Positions 54,553 through 62,438 of a DNA stretch of 64,000 bases are shown here, in pieces (the stretch's first letter is position 1; every line of letters begins with the position of its first letter). The notes beneath the pieces are model-generated. The model ran no database searches. It had not been told where the DNA came from and saw only the letters and a program-made list of their open reading frames with translations. The position numbers and the translations under genes are program-made. The stretch spans positions 7,465,326 to 7,529,325 of the forward strand of contig NZ_AP018248.1 of the NCBI RefSeq assembly GCF_002368295.1, given 5' to 3'. Source of the DNA: Tolypothrix tenuis PCC 7101. GTDB lineage: Bacteria > Cyanobacteriota > Cyanobacteriia > Cyanobacteriales > Nostocaceae.

Positions 54553-55780
54553 AAAGTTAACACCTGAGCAAGAAGCTTTAATTCCAGTTTATCGGGATAA
54601 GTGGCGAAAAATTGCGCTTTCCACTGAACGAATTGATCGTGAAAAAGCTGCATCAGCAGTAAAAGCAGCCTACATAGCAAGTGGTAAGAATGCTCCTAAG
54701 ATTATTTTTTCTGAAAGTCCTTATGTAGCTCTAAAATCTACTATCTTTGACAAGCTTGATTACTTGAAGCAGGAATTAAATAACAAAGTTGTTAGCCAAT
54801 TAAATAATTCATCAATTAGTAACCTAAAAAGGCTGCAACGGGATTTGCTAGAAAAGCCACTAGAGCAATTAGGAAGACAAACTTCGTTCTTCAGCGATCT
54901 AAGTTGTTCAATATATCCTCAAGTTTTCCAGGATATCAACATCGATGAAGACCTATTCCATGAACTGGTTTATAGTAAATTAGATAACAATTTTTCCGAC
55001 ATTTTAGGGTTTAGGCTAAGTTTGGTACTAGAAAATTACATCAGAATCTATCTGAATGAACAACTACAAAGTGAAGATTGGCAACAAATAAACCTGCAAC
55101 TCGGAAGTCGGCTATCATCTTCTCTCCAAGCCAGTTTATACTCTTACATAAATAATTTCTTTGGGCTATGTTTTCAGCCAGAAGAAGAGTGTAAAATTAA
55201 CAGCTTTAATGATTTTATTATTACTAGCGTATGGTTTTCAGAAATTTTCCCAGAATTGTTAATATATCAATCTTTAATTAAAGAGTGTGGATGGATTTTT
55301 ACTTTTGATAAAGCTGTAATTATCTGCGATCGCCCGCTTCATATTCGCCTCGATCATCAAAATCGTCTCCACGCAGAAGGTGAACTAGCAATAGAGTATG
55401 CTGATGGATTTGGCATCTACTCTTATCACGGTGTCACTTTACCGGAAAAATACGGCAAACATCACCCACAGCAATGGCAAGCACAATGGTTATTAACAGA
55501 AAATAATGCCGAACTGCGGCGAGTATTAATTCAAGGTATTGGTTATGCCCGAATTTGCCAAGAATTACAAGCTATTGAATTAGATACCTGGGCAGAATAT
55601 ACGCTTTTAAAAATTGATGCTGATGTTGATGAAGAGCCAATTTATTTATTAAAAATGACTTGTCCCAGCACTGGGTTTATTCATGCTTTGCGAGTTCCAC
55701 CGGATATGAAATCAGCACATGAGGCTATTTGCTGGATAAATTGGGGAATTGCTCCAGAAGAATTTGCAATCCAAACCTGA
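54539..55780 (+). CDS. DUF6745 protein
   Basis: 413 aa. Residues 1-60 form an N-terminal helical segment (LTPEQEALIPVYRDKWRKIA). The middle (about 75-240) is helical and variable. The C-terminal part is the DUF6745-type domain: FDKAVIICDRPLHIRLDHQN, RLHAEGELAIEYADGFGIYS, YHGVTLPEKYG, LLTENNAELRRVLIQGIGYA, and HALRVPPDMKSAHEAICWI. The function is unknown; such domains are often fused to leucine-rich or pentapeptide repeats, which are absent here. It overlaps the preceding small gene by 14 bp. Confidence 0.75.
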   Translation: MSLIEKLTPEQEALIPVYRDKWRKIALSTERIDREKAASAVKAAYIASGKNAPKIIFSESPYVALKSTIFDKLDYLKQELNNKVVSQLNNSSISNLKRLQRDLLEKPLEQLGRQTSFFSDLSCSIYPQVFQDINIDEDLFHELVYSKLDNNFSDILGFRLSLVLENYIRIYLNEQLQSEDWQQINLQLGSRLSSSLQASLYSYINNFFGLCFQPEEECKINSFNDFIITSVWFSEIFPELLIYQSLIKECGWIFTFDKAVIICDRPLHIRLDHQNRLHAEGELAIEYADGFGIYSYHGVTLPEKYGKHHPQQWQAQWLLTENNAELRRVLIQGIGYARICQELQAIELDTWAEYTLLKIDADVDEEPIYLLKMTCPSTGFIHALRVPPDMKSAHEAICWINWGIAPEEFAIQT

Positions 55781-56008
55781 ATGTAAATTTGGTAATTACC
55801 TAATCAATAAATTAGCCAAAATCAATAAAATTTCGTATTGTAGCACACATAATCACAAATGAATAAGATTTATAGCCGCGCTAGCTAAAAGTTGTGATAG
55901 CATAAAATTGGAGAAGTTAGATTCGGTGACATAAATCTTGTTTTTATTTATAATTGCAAGCGCCTCCCCGGATAAGCATCTCTGCATCAATGGATTCTGG
56001 AGAGTTTC

Positions 56009-56320
56009 ATGTCTATTTACGTAGGTAACCTATCCTACAGCGTCACACAAGATGACCTCAGCAAGGTATTTTCTGAGTACGGTACTGTAAAGCGAGTTCA
56101 ATTACCCACAGACCGGGAAACTGGTCGCTTACGTGGCTTTGGTTTCGTGGAAATGGAATCATCAGCCGCAGAAGATGCAGCTATCGAAGCTTTAGATGGT
56201 GCCGAATGGATGGGGCGTGTAATGAAAGTTAATAAAGCTAAACCACGGGAGGACAGAGGTGCTCGCTCTGGTGGTGGCAATTGGGAAAGAAATGCTAGTG
56301 GATACTCACGAGGTTATTAA
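56009..56320 (+). CDS. RRM-type RNA-binding protein (Rbp)
   Basis: 103 aa, one RNA recognition motif. RNP2 is IYVGNL (3-8) and RNP1 is RGFGFVEM (42-49). A short Gly/Arg tail (RSGGGNWERNASGYSRGY) follows, as in the RbpA-type proteins of Anabaena, many of which are cold-inducible. They bind mRNA, some near thylakoid membranes. The ATG at 56009 has GGAGAG nine bases upstream. A 220-bp leader from the preceding gene may contain cold-regulatory structure. The terminator at 56422 is strong. Confidence 0.93.
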   Translation: MSIYVGNLSYSVTQDDLSKVFSEYGTVKRVQLPTDRETGRLRGFGFVEMESSAAEDAAIEALDGAEWMGRVMKVNKAKPREDRGARSGGGNWERNASGYSRGY

Positions 56321-56421
56321 GTCCTGAGTCTATTCATCAAGGCAAACTATAACAAGCCTTAGCTAACAAAAATATCCCATTATTCGCAGATTCAGTAATT
56401 TACTGAACTTTTTGCTTATAT

Positions 56422-56460
56422 AATAAGCAGTTCAAATCTATACTTGGACTGCTTATTTTG
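56422..56460 (+). terminator. Rho-independent terminator of the rbp gene
   Basis: AATAAGCAGTTCAA (56422-56435) and TTGGACTGCTTATT (56444-56457) form a 14-bp stem with one G-U pair, followed by TTG. It lies about 100 bp after the rbp stop codon. Confidence 0.7.
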
Positions 56461-56549
56461 CAATGATTTTGACAGGTTTTAAAAAAGCACCACCTGCGTT
56501 AAGTTAATCTGCGTTGATAGTGCTTCACAATTCAAAAATCAAGCCCTGA

Positions 56550-57707
56550 CTATTGGGTATTCATCACCACTATTTCACCCTTTTTATTAATCTTTACTTG
56601 ATTATCGGGAAAATCTTTTTTGTTCAAATAACGCAGCAATCCTACAGTTCTAAACCTCTGATCGATTCGAGGAATTCCCTGCTTATCTAGATGAACAGGG
56701 ATAATTTTACTAAACAATAAATCTCCTTTAGAGTTGAGTTTAGCTTCTAATATCATTGAGTAACCAGTCTCGGCTGCTGTTGATAAAGTCCGATAACCTA
56801 AAAAGTTACCCAAAGAATAGGCAATTAATTTACCTTTATAAATTTCGATTGCTCTGGGTACATGAGGCCCATGCCCAATAACTAAGTCTGCACCCATATC
56901 AATCATTGTGCGCGCAAACTTTAGAGAATTGCCTCTATTTTCTCCATAGAAATATTCTGTTTCGTTTTTAACTCGTAGCGCCCCTGTACCTTCAGCTCCT
57001 ACTTGCATCGAAACAACTACAATATTGGCATTATTTTTAGCTTCTAAAACTAAAGCTTTAGCAGCTTCTAAATCGTTAACAGAATTATACAAGTCATAAG
57101 TAGTAAATCCAATCATTGCGACCGGAATATTATTAGCTTGTAAGTAGAGAATCTGATTTTTATGACCTAATGTTTCAATACCTACAGCAGCAAGGTTTTT
57201 GACTGTATCACGAAATCCTATAGGGCCAAAATCCATTGCATGATTGTTGGCTACATTCATCACATCAAAACCAACATCAGCAAATAATTGGGCATAATCT
57301 GGTGGAGAACGAAAAGCAAAAGTTTGCCCTTGACTGACATCTTTAGCACTGTAGGGATAGTTGGTTAAGCTACTTTCAAAATTACCAAATAAAATATCAG
57401 CTCCCTGTAGATAACCTCTCACAGACTTTGGCAAGAGTTCATCGCGAAAGCGAGGTAGTCTGTAGTTAGGATAATTCGTACCAGGAATTACATCACCAAC
57501 AGCTTTAATAGTAATCGTGTCTGAAGGATTTGCCTGATTTTCAGGGAGAACAAAGGGAAGTTGCAGGGATTCTGTAGGTGTTGTAGCCGCATCTGAACGC
57601 TGCATCTGCCCAAAGCGAATGACAATTCCTATACCAATACCCAGGCAAAAACAACAACTGATAAAACCTACTGAGAATAAATGTCTCAGCTTCTGATTAA
57701 CCATCAT
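56550..57707 (-). CDS. CapA/PgsA-family metallophosphatase, exported
   Basis: 385 aa. An N-terminal membrane anchor (LFSVGFISCCFCLGIGIGIV) is followed by a calcineurin-like phosphoesterase domain of the PGA_cap type: ITIKAVGDVIPGTNYPN, GADILFGNFESSLTN, VMNVANNHAMDFGPIGFRDT, VVVSMQVGAEGTGAL, LVIGHGPHVPRAIEIYKGK and IAYSLGNFLGYR. Homologues make poly-gamma-glutamate (CapA/PgsA) or act on envelope polymers; the other PGA genes are absent, so the substrate is unknown. The metal ligands (D, N, H) are intact. Cell-surface role is inferred from the anchor. Confidence 0.85.
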   Translation of the reverse strand: MMVNQKLRHLFSVGFISCCFCLGIGIGIVIRFGQMQRSDAATTPTESLQLPFVLPENQANPSDTITIKAVGDVIPGTNYPNYRLPRFRDELLPKSVRGYLQGADILFGNFESSLTNYPYSAKDVSQGQTFAFRSPPDYAQLFADVGFDVMNVANNHAMDFGPIGFRDTVKNLAAVGIETLGHKNQILYLQANNIPVAMIGFTTYDLYNSVNDLEAAKALVLEAKNNANIVVVSMQVGAEGTGALRVKNETEYFYGENRGNSLKFARTMIDMGADLVIGHGPHVPRAIEIYKGKLIAYSLGNFLGYRTLSTAAETGYSMILEAKLNSKGDLLFSKIIPVHLDKQGIPRIDQRFRTVGLLRYLNKKDFPDNQVKINKKGEIVVMNTQ

Positions 57708-58252
57708 TCACTCCTCAAATGATGGCATCAGTTTATCCCACAAATTCTCATACTTGGTATAGTTTTTTCCCTGATTTTGGCAAATTTGAATACATCAACC
57801 TCATTCATGTTGAGAATGGGAGTTTTTCGACAGTAACAGGGACTGGAGACTATACCATTTTGGAAAAAGAACGCGACAGATAGGTAGATAGAGGGCACGA
57901 CAATGCTATGCCCTCTAGAACATATTGATGTGTTGCAAAGATTATTTGAATTGGTATTAATTTTTCTACTGTCATGAAACTGCAATCTGCTGTAATTTAT
58001 TGCAGCTTTAATCTAATGTTTCGGTTTGCGGGATCAAAATATTCAAAATCAAAATATTCAACAAGGGCGGAAAATACCGATGACAAATCCTGCAAATGCT
58101 GATTACATCGGTTTGTTTAATTTCTACTCTTAAATTTTAATAGCAAGCACCTTGTTGTACTAGTGGTAGAAACCTTTAATAAAGCACACCTTAATGGAAT
58201 GCAAGCACCTGATAACTGTTGGTTAAATTTCAGAAAAAGCTAAATTATGCAT
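57708..58252. other. Intergenic region without recognised genes
   Basis: About 545 bp. A hairpin AGAGGGC/GCCCTCT lies at about 57889-57919 but lacks a T-run. TCAAAATATTCAAAATCAAAATATTCAA-type repetition occurs near 58035. No gene supported. Confidence 0.5.
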
Positions 58253-58933
58253 TTAAGCCGGTTCAAACACTCCAGGTGGAATGGGCACGAGTTGAGGCGT
58301 TGACAAACAAGTTCCTTGTCTGTACCAAATGCCTTCCACCTCAAAAGCCTCGAACTGGGTAGTGAGAATTGCCCAAGCTTTTTCGTTTAACCCAGCAGAA
58401 TATGTCCAGGTAAATCGGCGATCGTTATATAATTTTTGCTCTAGTTCCGCCAAATCCTCGGGTAGCCAAAATTGGGTCATTACCCTTTGAGTAGCAATTT
58501 CTGGCGGCGTTTGTAACATTTCAGCCATTGGCTGATTCACAATAATCTGCTTGCGAGTATCTTGTCTAACGATGCTCACTGGGCGCTCATTTTCTGCCGC
58601 AGCAACCATGCGGTACAACAACTCTGATGGAACTTGTAACTGGCTGCAAAACACAGCACCCTGATATTGCAATATCCGTTCCGCAGTTTCTGGCAATGTT
58701 GGCGGTTCTTTAGTCGCCATCCATCCAAAAAATTCAATTGGTTGTTTACAGCCTCGCCAGCGTATCCGCACTTTCCCATTTATTTTGTATGCAGTTTCGC
58801 TCAGAGCGTCTCCGTAGCTTTGCGCTAAATGCGTGGCATCGCGCTTGGTAGGGGCAAAAATTGAAACCCCTTCATGAGACATTTTATAATTCCACCCCGG
58901 TAAGTTGAGGATTCTAAGAATACTCACACTCAT
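58253..58933 (-). CDS. PAS-like regulatory protein, coupled to the upstream RHH-like gene
   Basis: 226 aa. Residues about 115-200 are PAS-like (AAENERPVSIVRQDTRKQII, VNQPMAEMLQTPPEIATQRV, MTQFWLPEDLAELEQKLYND). The N-terminal part (residues 5-60, LNLPGWNYKMSHEGVSIF) is not recognised. No DNA-binding or kinase domain. The ATG at 58933 has GGAGG nine bases upstream and lies inside the preceding gene (overlap 20 bp); the GTG at 58945 is an alternative. The tight coupling indicates that it senses a signal for the upstream DNA-binding protein. Such pairs occur in cyanobacterial plasmids and chromosomes. Confidence 0.65.
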   Translation of the reverse strand: MSVSILRILNLPGWNYKMSHEGVSIFAPTKRDATHLAQSYGDALSETAYKINGKVRIRWRGCKQPIEFFGWMATKEPPTLPETAERILQYQGAVFCSQLQVPSELLYRMVAAAENERPVSIVRQDTRKQIIVNQPMAEMLQTPPEIATQRVMTQFWLPEDLAELEQKLYNDRRFTWTYSAGLNEKAWAILTTQFEAFEVEGIWYRQGTCLSTPQLVPIPPGVFEPA

Positions 58934-59384
58934 CTTTTTCGACACCTCCAGAATCTCTATATACTTTTACACCCTTAATGTCCCGATACACGGAAACTTT
59001 ATCCTGATATACAGAAACTTTAAATGTTTCTTGCCAAATCTTTTTTCTTTCCTCCTCTGGAATACCTAAAGCCGATGTGATGATTGCGAAGTCTCCTGGT
59101 GTTGGGAGTACTTCACCTTTTGCCAGCGCTTGTAGGTTTTTAACTCCACAGGGCTTGAGTTTTGTCATGTTGGCTTGGACTACATCAGCAATTGTTTCGG
59201 GCTTTTGTGGCTTTTCGGAGCGAGAACCAATTTTTTTAGCTATCCACTCCTGAGTCATCTCCTCTATTGCGTCGCTTTGAGAAATGCCCAAGCGCGCACA
59301 GATGCTTTTGAATTCTAAGGCTAAATCCCGGGGAATATAGCCGCTTATTTGCTTGTAATCATCAGAACGCCTTCTGTCAGTCAT
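58914..59384 (-). CDS. RHH/XRE-like DNA-binding regulator with repeated C-terminus
   Basis: 156 aa. Residues about 10-50 (QISGYIPRDLALEFKSICAR, LGISQSDAIEEMTQEWIAKK) have the strand-helix-helix plan of plasmid-type ribbon-helix-helix proteins. Residues about 75-125 (LKPCGVKNLQALAKGEVLPT, PGDFAIITSALGIPEEERKK) resemble an XRE-like helix-turn-helix. The C-terminus has three imperfect copies of V-x-V-Y-x-D (VSVYQDKVSVYRDIKGVKVY). ATG 59384 was chosen; TTG 59393 is open too. Direct TGACAA repeats lie upstream at 59471-59497 and could be its operator. It overlaps the PAS gene. Confidence 0.6.
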   Translation of the reverse strand: MTDRRRSDDYKQISGYIPRDLALEFKSICARLGISQSDAIEEMTQEWIAKKIGSRSEKPQKPETIADVVQANMTKLKPCGVKNLQALAKGEVLPTPGDFAIITSALGIPEEERKKIWQETFKVSVYQDKVSVYRDIKGVKVYRDSGGVEKDECEYS

Positions 59385-59477
59385 ATATCTCAAATGGTGA
59401 ATTTAGTACTTGTTCCTATTTTCTCTCATGAAGTCGGAAATGCAAGACATTTTCATATGTCACATTTAAATGACAAC

Positions 59478-59506
59478 TTGACAAAAAAAAATGACAAGCT
59501 TAGTAT
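59478..59506 (+). promoter_or_regulatory. Sigma70-type promoter candidate with TGACAA repeats
   Basis: TTGACA (59478-59483), a 17-bp spacer of A-rich sequence and TAGTAT (59501-59506; four of six bases match TATAAT). It overlaps two of three TGACAA direct repeats, so a repressor bound there would block it. It fires away from the RHH/PAS pair. Confidence 0.5.
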
Positions 59507-59511
59507 GGTTT

Positions 59512-59610
59512 ACATGGAGCAGTAAGCGGCTGAAGACTAAGAAACGGTAGACCACACCCGGGGCTAGCTGCGATTTTTTGTAGCTAGCTTCTCACCTTAA
59601 TGTGCAAATT
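59512..59610 (+). ncRNA. Candidate small RNA (unproven)
   Basis: Sequence downstream of the promoter candidate with no ORF, containing GCTAGCTGC/GTAGCTAGC (59563-59571 and 59580-59588) around a T-rich loop. No known cyanobacterial RNA family was recognised and no terminator is clear, so the 3' end is arbitrary. It could equally be a leader of the 59884 gene. Confidence 0.25.
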
Positions 59611-59883
59611 GAGGGTTGTTGACGACCCACTGTTATTAAGTATATATGCTTGTGCCCATTGTACAACAATAGAGCCTAAATTTGGCTAATGAATTCTCAT
59701 GTTGTACCTGGCTAATTTGGATGGACATCTACACTCTGTTACGAAAAATAAAATTCACTACACAAATGATTTTTTTCAGAGTAACAAAGGTCAATCTCAC
59801 TTTTGGTTTTAACAGCACCAAGTTGCCGTAATGCCTGATTACCTGGGTTTAAACTCATTCACGGTATCGAATCAACAATAACT

Positions 59884-60195
59884 ATGACCCAATTAACCTT
59901 TGAGCAATTCGTCCATCCTTTGTCTGAGTTTCCTAACATTGTCCAAATGGAAGGTAGCGATGAGCCAATGTTAGATTTGTACACGATGGCAGGACTAGTA
60001 CTGTATACTGCATGTGCAAACAATAACCTCCATGCTAGAGAGAATATACTTCAGACCCTAGAAAACTACCCAGAATTAGATGGCAATGTTTTGTTTGATC
60101 GTTGTCAGATGGGCGATCGCGCTGCAATTTTACAAATGACATCTCTGATAGTCTCTGGGCTGGAAAGTAGCTTGGAAGCGCTGACAGTGGTTTAG
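59884..60195 (+). CDS. Small conserved protein of unknown function
   Basis: 103 aa, acidic and helical: MTQLTFEQFVHPLSEFPNIV, MLDLYTMAGLVLYTACANNN, ILQTLENYPELDGNVLFDRC, AAILQMTSLIVSGLESSLEA. No motif of known function, no signal peptide or membrane segment (the leucine-rich stretch 30-47 is amphipathic). A HIP1 site lies in the gene. The next gene (a GAF protein) is 230 bp away after an STRR element, so not clearly an operon. Confidence 0.6.
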   Translation: MTQLTFEQFVHPLSEFPNIVQMEGSDEPMLDLYTMAGLVLYTACANNNLHARENILQTLENYPELDGNVLFDRCQMGDRAAILQMTSLIVSGLESSLEALTVV

Positions 60196-60261
60196 AGACT
60201 AGGTTTGAAAATTTCTGCAAGTCGGTATTAGGTCGGAATTTGTATCGGTGAATGCGATACT

Positions 60262-60364
60262 GCTCGTTTTTGGTTTTGGGGAAAAGGTGAAAGGTTAAGG
60301 GTTAAAGGTGTTGTCTTTTCCTTTTCCCATTCCCCTTTTTTTCCTTAAGCGCCAAGTATTGCCA
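60262..60364 (+). repeat. Dispersed STRR element
   Basis: TTTGGTTTTGGGGAAAAGG, AGGTTAAGGGTTAAAGG, TTTTCCCATTCCCC, then CCTTAAGCGCCAAGTATTGC: same order as at 2536-2645 (inverted) and 63266-63346. Confidence 0.65.
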
Positions 60365-60426
60365 GGGGATGATGTTTTGGATGGTCAGCCATTGAGAAAA
60401 TATCGAAGAACATCACCCAAATTTTG

Positions 60427-60978
60427 ATGAGTAAGCTAGTTTTACCAGCATCCATACAAAGTGTTTTAGAAAAATCCAGCGAGCCGGATGAGATTTTTAC
60501 AGCAATACTGCCAATTATTGGGGAAGTCTTGCAGTGCGATCGCTGTTTTCTGTATCTGAGAAATCCCCAAAATAAGTTTGCTAAAGTCGCCTATTGCTGG
60601 CGGCGAAATTCAGAAATACCGGATATTACTGACTCTGGCTGGAGATTAGATCCAGAGTCTTTACCCCAAGAAGATCCTTTATTTGCGGCTGCATTGCGGA
60701 ATGCTCCTTCTGTGTATGTTGAAGATATAGAGACTGAAAGCCCAGAAGTAGTAAATAAAGAATTTGAACGGGAAAATTTTGGACATAGAGCGCTAATTCA
60801 TGCTCATTTGTGCCAAAATCATCAATTATGGGGAATTTTGCAACCTTGTGTGTTTGGTCAAAAGCGGATTTGGTCAGAAAGCGATCGCGCTTTTGTCACA
60901 CAACTGGAAAGCATACTTACACCCTTGGCAGTTAGTTATGTTAAAACCGCAACTGATTACCCAATTGTTAAAACTTAA
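60427..60978 (+). CDS. GAF-domain protein
   Basis: 183 aa, a single GAF domain: LPASIQSVLEKSSEPDEIFT, EVLQCDRCFLYLRNPQNKFA, LIHAHLCQNHQLWGILQPCV and WSESDRAFVTQLESILTPLA. No output domain, so it may act as a partner or small-molecule sensor. It lacks the Cys-His/Cys-Leu chromophore motif of phycobiliprotein-like GAFs. The ATG at 60427 was chosen over the TTG before it. Single-domain GAF proteins of this type are common in Nostocales. Confidence 0.75.
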   Translation: MSKLVLPASIQSVLEKSSEPDEIFTAILPIIGEVLQCDRCFLYLRNPQNKFAKVAYCWRRNSEIPDITDSGWRLDPESLPQEDPLFAAALRNAPSVYVEDIETESPEVVNKEFERENFGHRALIHAHLCQNHQLWGILQPCVFGQKRIWSESDRAFVTQLESILTPLAVSYVKTATDYPIVKT

Positions 60979-61134
60979 TAACTTGTAGCATGACATTGTA
61001 AAACTTGCGTAAACCCTATAATTGCAGATTTTTGAGTAAAACCGCAAGTTACTAATTTTCATCCTAAGTGGCTATTTCCTAAAAAACTCTGTACCCTAGC
61101 TATCAGCGAATATCTTCATTTTTTGGAGAATATA

Positions 61135-61977
61135 ATGCAATTAGCTCAAAAGCTTGGCATTGCAACTGCTAGTAATATTATGGTCTTCGCCAGTATACTA
61201 GCGTCTTCCGTAACATCAGCTAGTGCTTTTACCATAACTACCGGAGGTACATCAGTACCAGGGGCCGGTCAAATCTCCAGCGTCCCCAACACAAAAACAA
61301 TCAATTTTGACAATGGCATAGCACCAACTACTGGATACGCTCAATATTCCGCAAGTATTGGTATACCAGCTATAGTTCAAGGTACTGTCAGTGACTACGC
61401 TAGACCATCTGGCGATCAAACTAAATATCTCACAATTGCTCCGGTGGGAGCTAATGTTCCAGGGAGCAATTCTCCAATTACAATTGCGTTGGCTAAAGCA
61501 GCTAATTATTTTGGTTTGTACTGGGGTTCGGTTGATGCATTCAATAGTGTAGCCTTCTACAAAGGTCAGACTTTACTCAAAAGCTTCGATGGTAGTAATG
61601 TTCCTAGTACTACAGCTAGCGGCGATCAGTCTAGCCCAGAAGACAACGTTTATGTGAATTTCTTTGCTGGTCAGGGAGAAGAATTTGACAAGATAATTTT
61701 GGGCAGTTCTCAAGTAGCCTTTGAAAGTGATAACCATGCTTTTCAAGAGGTTCCCGAACCATGGACTATTGGCGGCTCATTACTTGCTCTCGGTTTTGGT
61801 TTTTGGATGAAACGTCAACCCCTGCGGGGAATTCAAAATTCGTCTTCTCCCAAAGGGAGAGGCTACGCCAAGGAAAGTTTGACGGCAGTTGCTACAAGTC
61901 GGGGAACCCGCCCAACGCACTGCCTCCTCAACGGGGGGGAACCCCCGCACGCAACTTTCCGCAAAATTCAAAATTAA
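61135..61977 (+). CDS. PEP-CTERM exported protein with repeat-derived C-terminal extension
   Basis: 280 aa. A signal peptide (IMVFASILASSVTSASAF) is followed by a secreted beta-rich domain (residues about 35-205) and the PEP-CTERM sorting signal FQEVPEPWTIGGSLLALGFG, FWMKRQ. PEP-CTERM proteins are normally cut and anchored by exosortase, and end a few residues after the basic cluster. Here the frame runs on for about 50 residues (PLRGIQNSSSPKGRGYAKES to the end), encoded by a dispersed repeat (CTTCTCCCAAAGGGAGAGG, ACGGGGGGGAACCCCCGCA). The original stop was probably displaced. ATG 61135 has GGAG seven bases before it. Confidence 0.75.
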   Translation: MQLAQKLGIATASNIMVFASILASSVTSASAFTITTGGTSVPGAGQISSVPNTKTINFDNGIAPTTGYAQYSASIGIPAIVQGTVSDYARPSGDQTKYLTIAPVGANVPGSNSPITIALAKAANYFGLYWGSVDAFNSVAFYKGQTLLKSFDGSNVPSTTASGDQSSPEDNVYVNFFAGQGEEFDKIILGSSQVAFESDNHAFQEVPEPWTIGGSLLALGFGFWMKRQPLRGIQNSSSPKGRGYAKESLTAVATSRGTRPTHCLLNGGEPPHATFRKIQN

Positions 61978-61990
61978 GAAAATTTGACAG
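61815..61990. repeat. Dispersed repeat at the 3' end of the PEP-CTERM gene
   Basis: It is bounded by GAATTCAAAATTC (61829-61841) and CAAAATTCAAAATT (61962-61975). Inside are the palindromes TCTCCCAAAGGGAGA and GGGGGAACCCCC. It supplies the last roughly 50 codons. Confidence 0.65.
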
Positions 61991-62105
61991 AATCTAGGTT
62001 TTGGGTTTTGCATCTGTTGCTCTGTTTTGGCAAATGGGTATAAAACTGCATCCCTTTTCTCTGTTGACCAAACCATCTTGGCAAAAAATTTGCCTCAAAA
62101 GACAA

Positions 62106-62125
62106 AACCCTGCGTAAGCAGGGTT
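62106..62125. terminator. Hairpin terminator between convergent genes
   Basis: AACCCTGC (62106-62113), GTAA loop, GCAGGGTT (62118-62125): a perfect 8-bp stem between the PEP-CTERM gene and the small minus-strand gene. AAAATTTGCCTC-type sequence lies beside it; T-runs are weak. Confidence 0.6.
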
Positions 62126-62160
62126 AAATGTCACAAAACTATGAACAAGGAGTTGTTGAT

Positions 62161-62316
62161 TTAACGACAAGATTTCATTTCGTCTTCTAATTGACGAACT
62201 AGCCTCTCGTCGCCGTTGGCTCTCGCTACTTGCAGGCGACGTTCGATATTTCTTTGAATATTTTCTCTATGAGCTTCTCGGGCTTGGTTTGCGGCTTGTA
62301 ATCTATTTGTATTCAT
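62161..62316 (-). CDS. Small charged helical protein
   Basis: 51 aa from ATG 62316: MNTNRLQAANQAREAHRENI, QRNIERRLQVARANGDERLV, RQLEDEMKSC. Highly charged, amphipathic helix throughout, no membrane segment. AGGTAATC lies before the ATG. Upstream in-frame ATGs at 62358 (MNTTQKVTDD) and 62370 are open but have no ribosome site. Conserved short proteins of this type (RLQAANQAREAHRENI) occur in Nostocales; function unknown. Confidence 0.6.
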   Translation of the reverse strand: MNTNRLQAANQAREAHRENIQRNIERRLQVARANGDERLVRQLEDEMKSCR

Positions 62317-62438
62317 AATGATTACCTGGTCATCTGTCACTTTTTGTGTTGTATTCATAATATAGCACAAATTTCGTAGCCTTTGTTACAGAATTTTCTG
62401 CTTTATTATATATTTATAGATGAACATCGTATCTACCA

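Larger units (their letters stand above)
59394..59883. other. Intergenic region with direct repeats and candidate promoter
   Basis: It contains three TGACAA repeats (59471, 59479, 59492), a sigma70-type promoter candidate (59478-59506), a 9-bp hairpin (59563-59588) and 250 bp leading into the next gene. No ORF is supported. Confidence 0.5.

Noticed and set aside
57889..57919. AGAGGGC/GCCCTCT hairpin as a terminator
   Set aside because: No T-run on either strand and no gene end close by.
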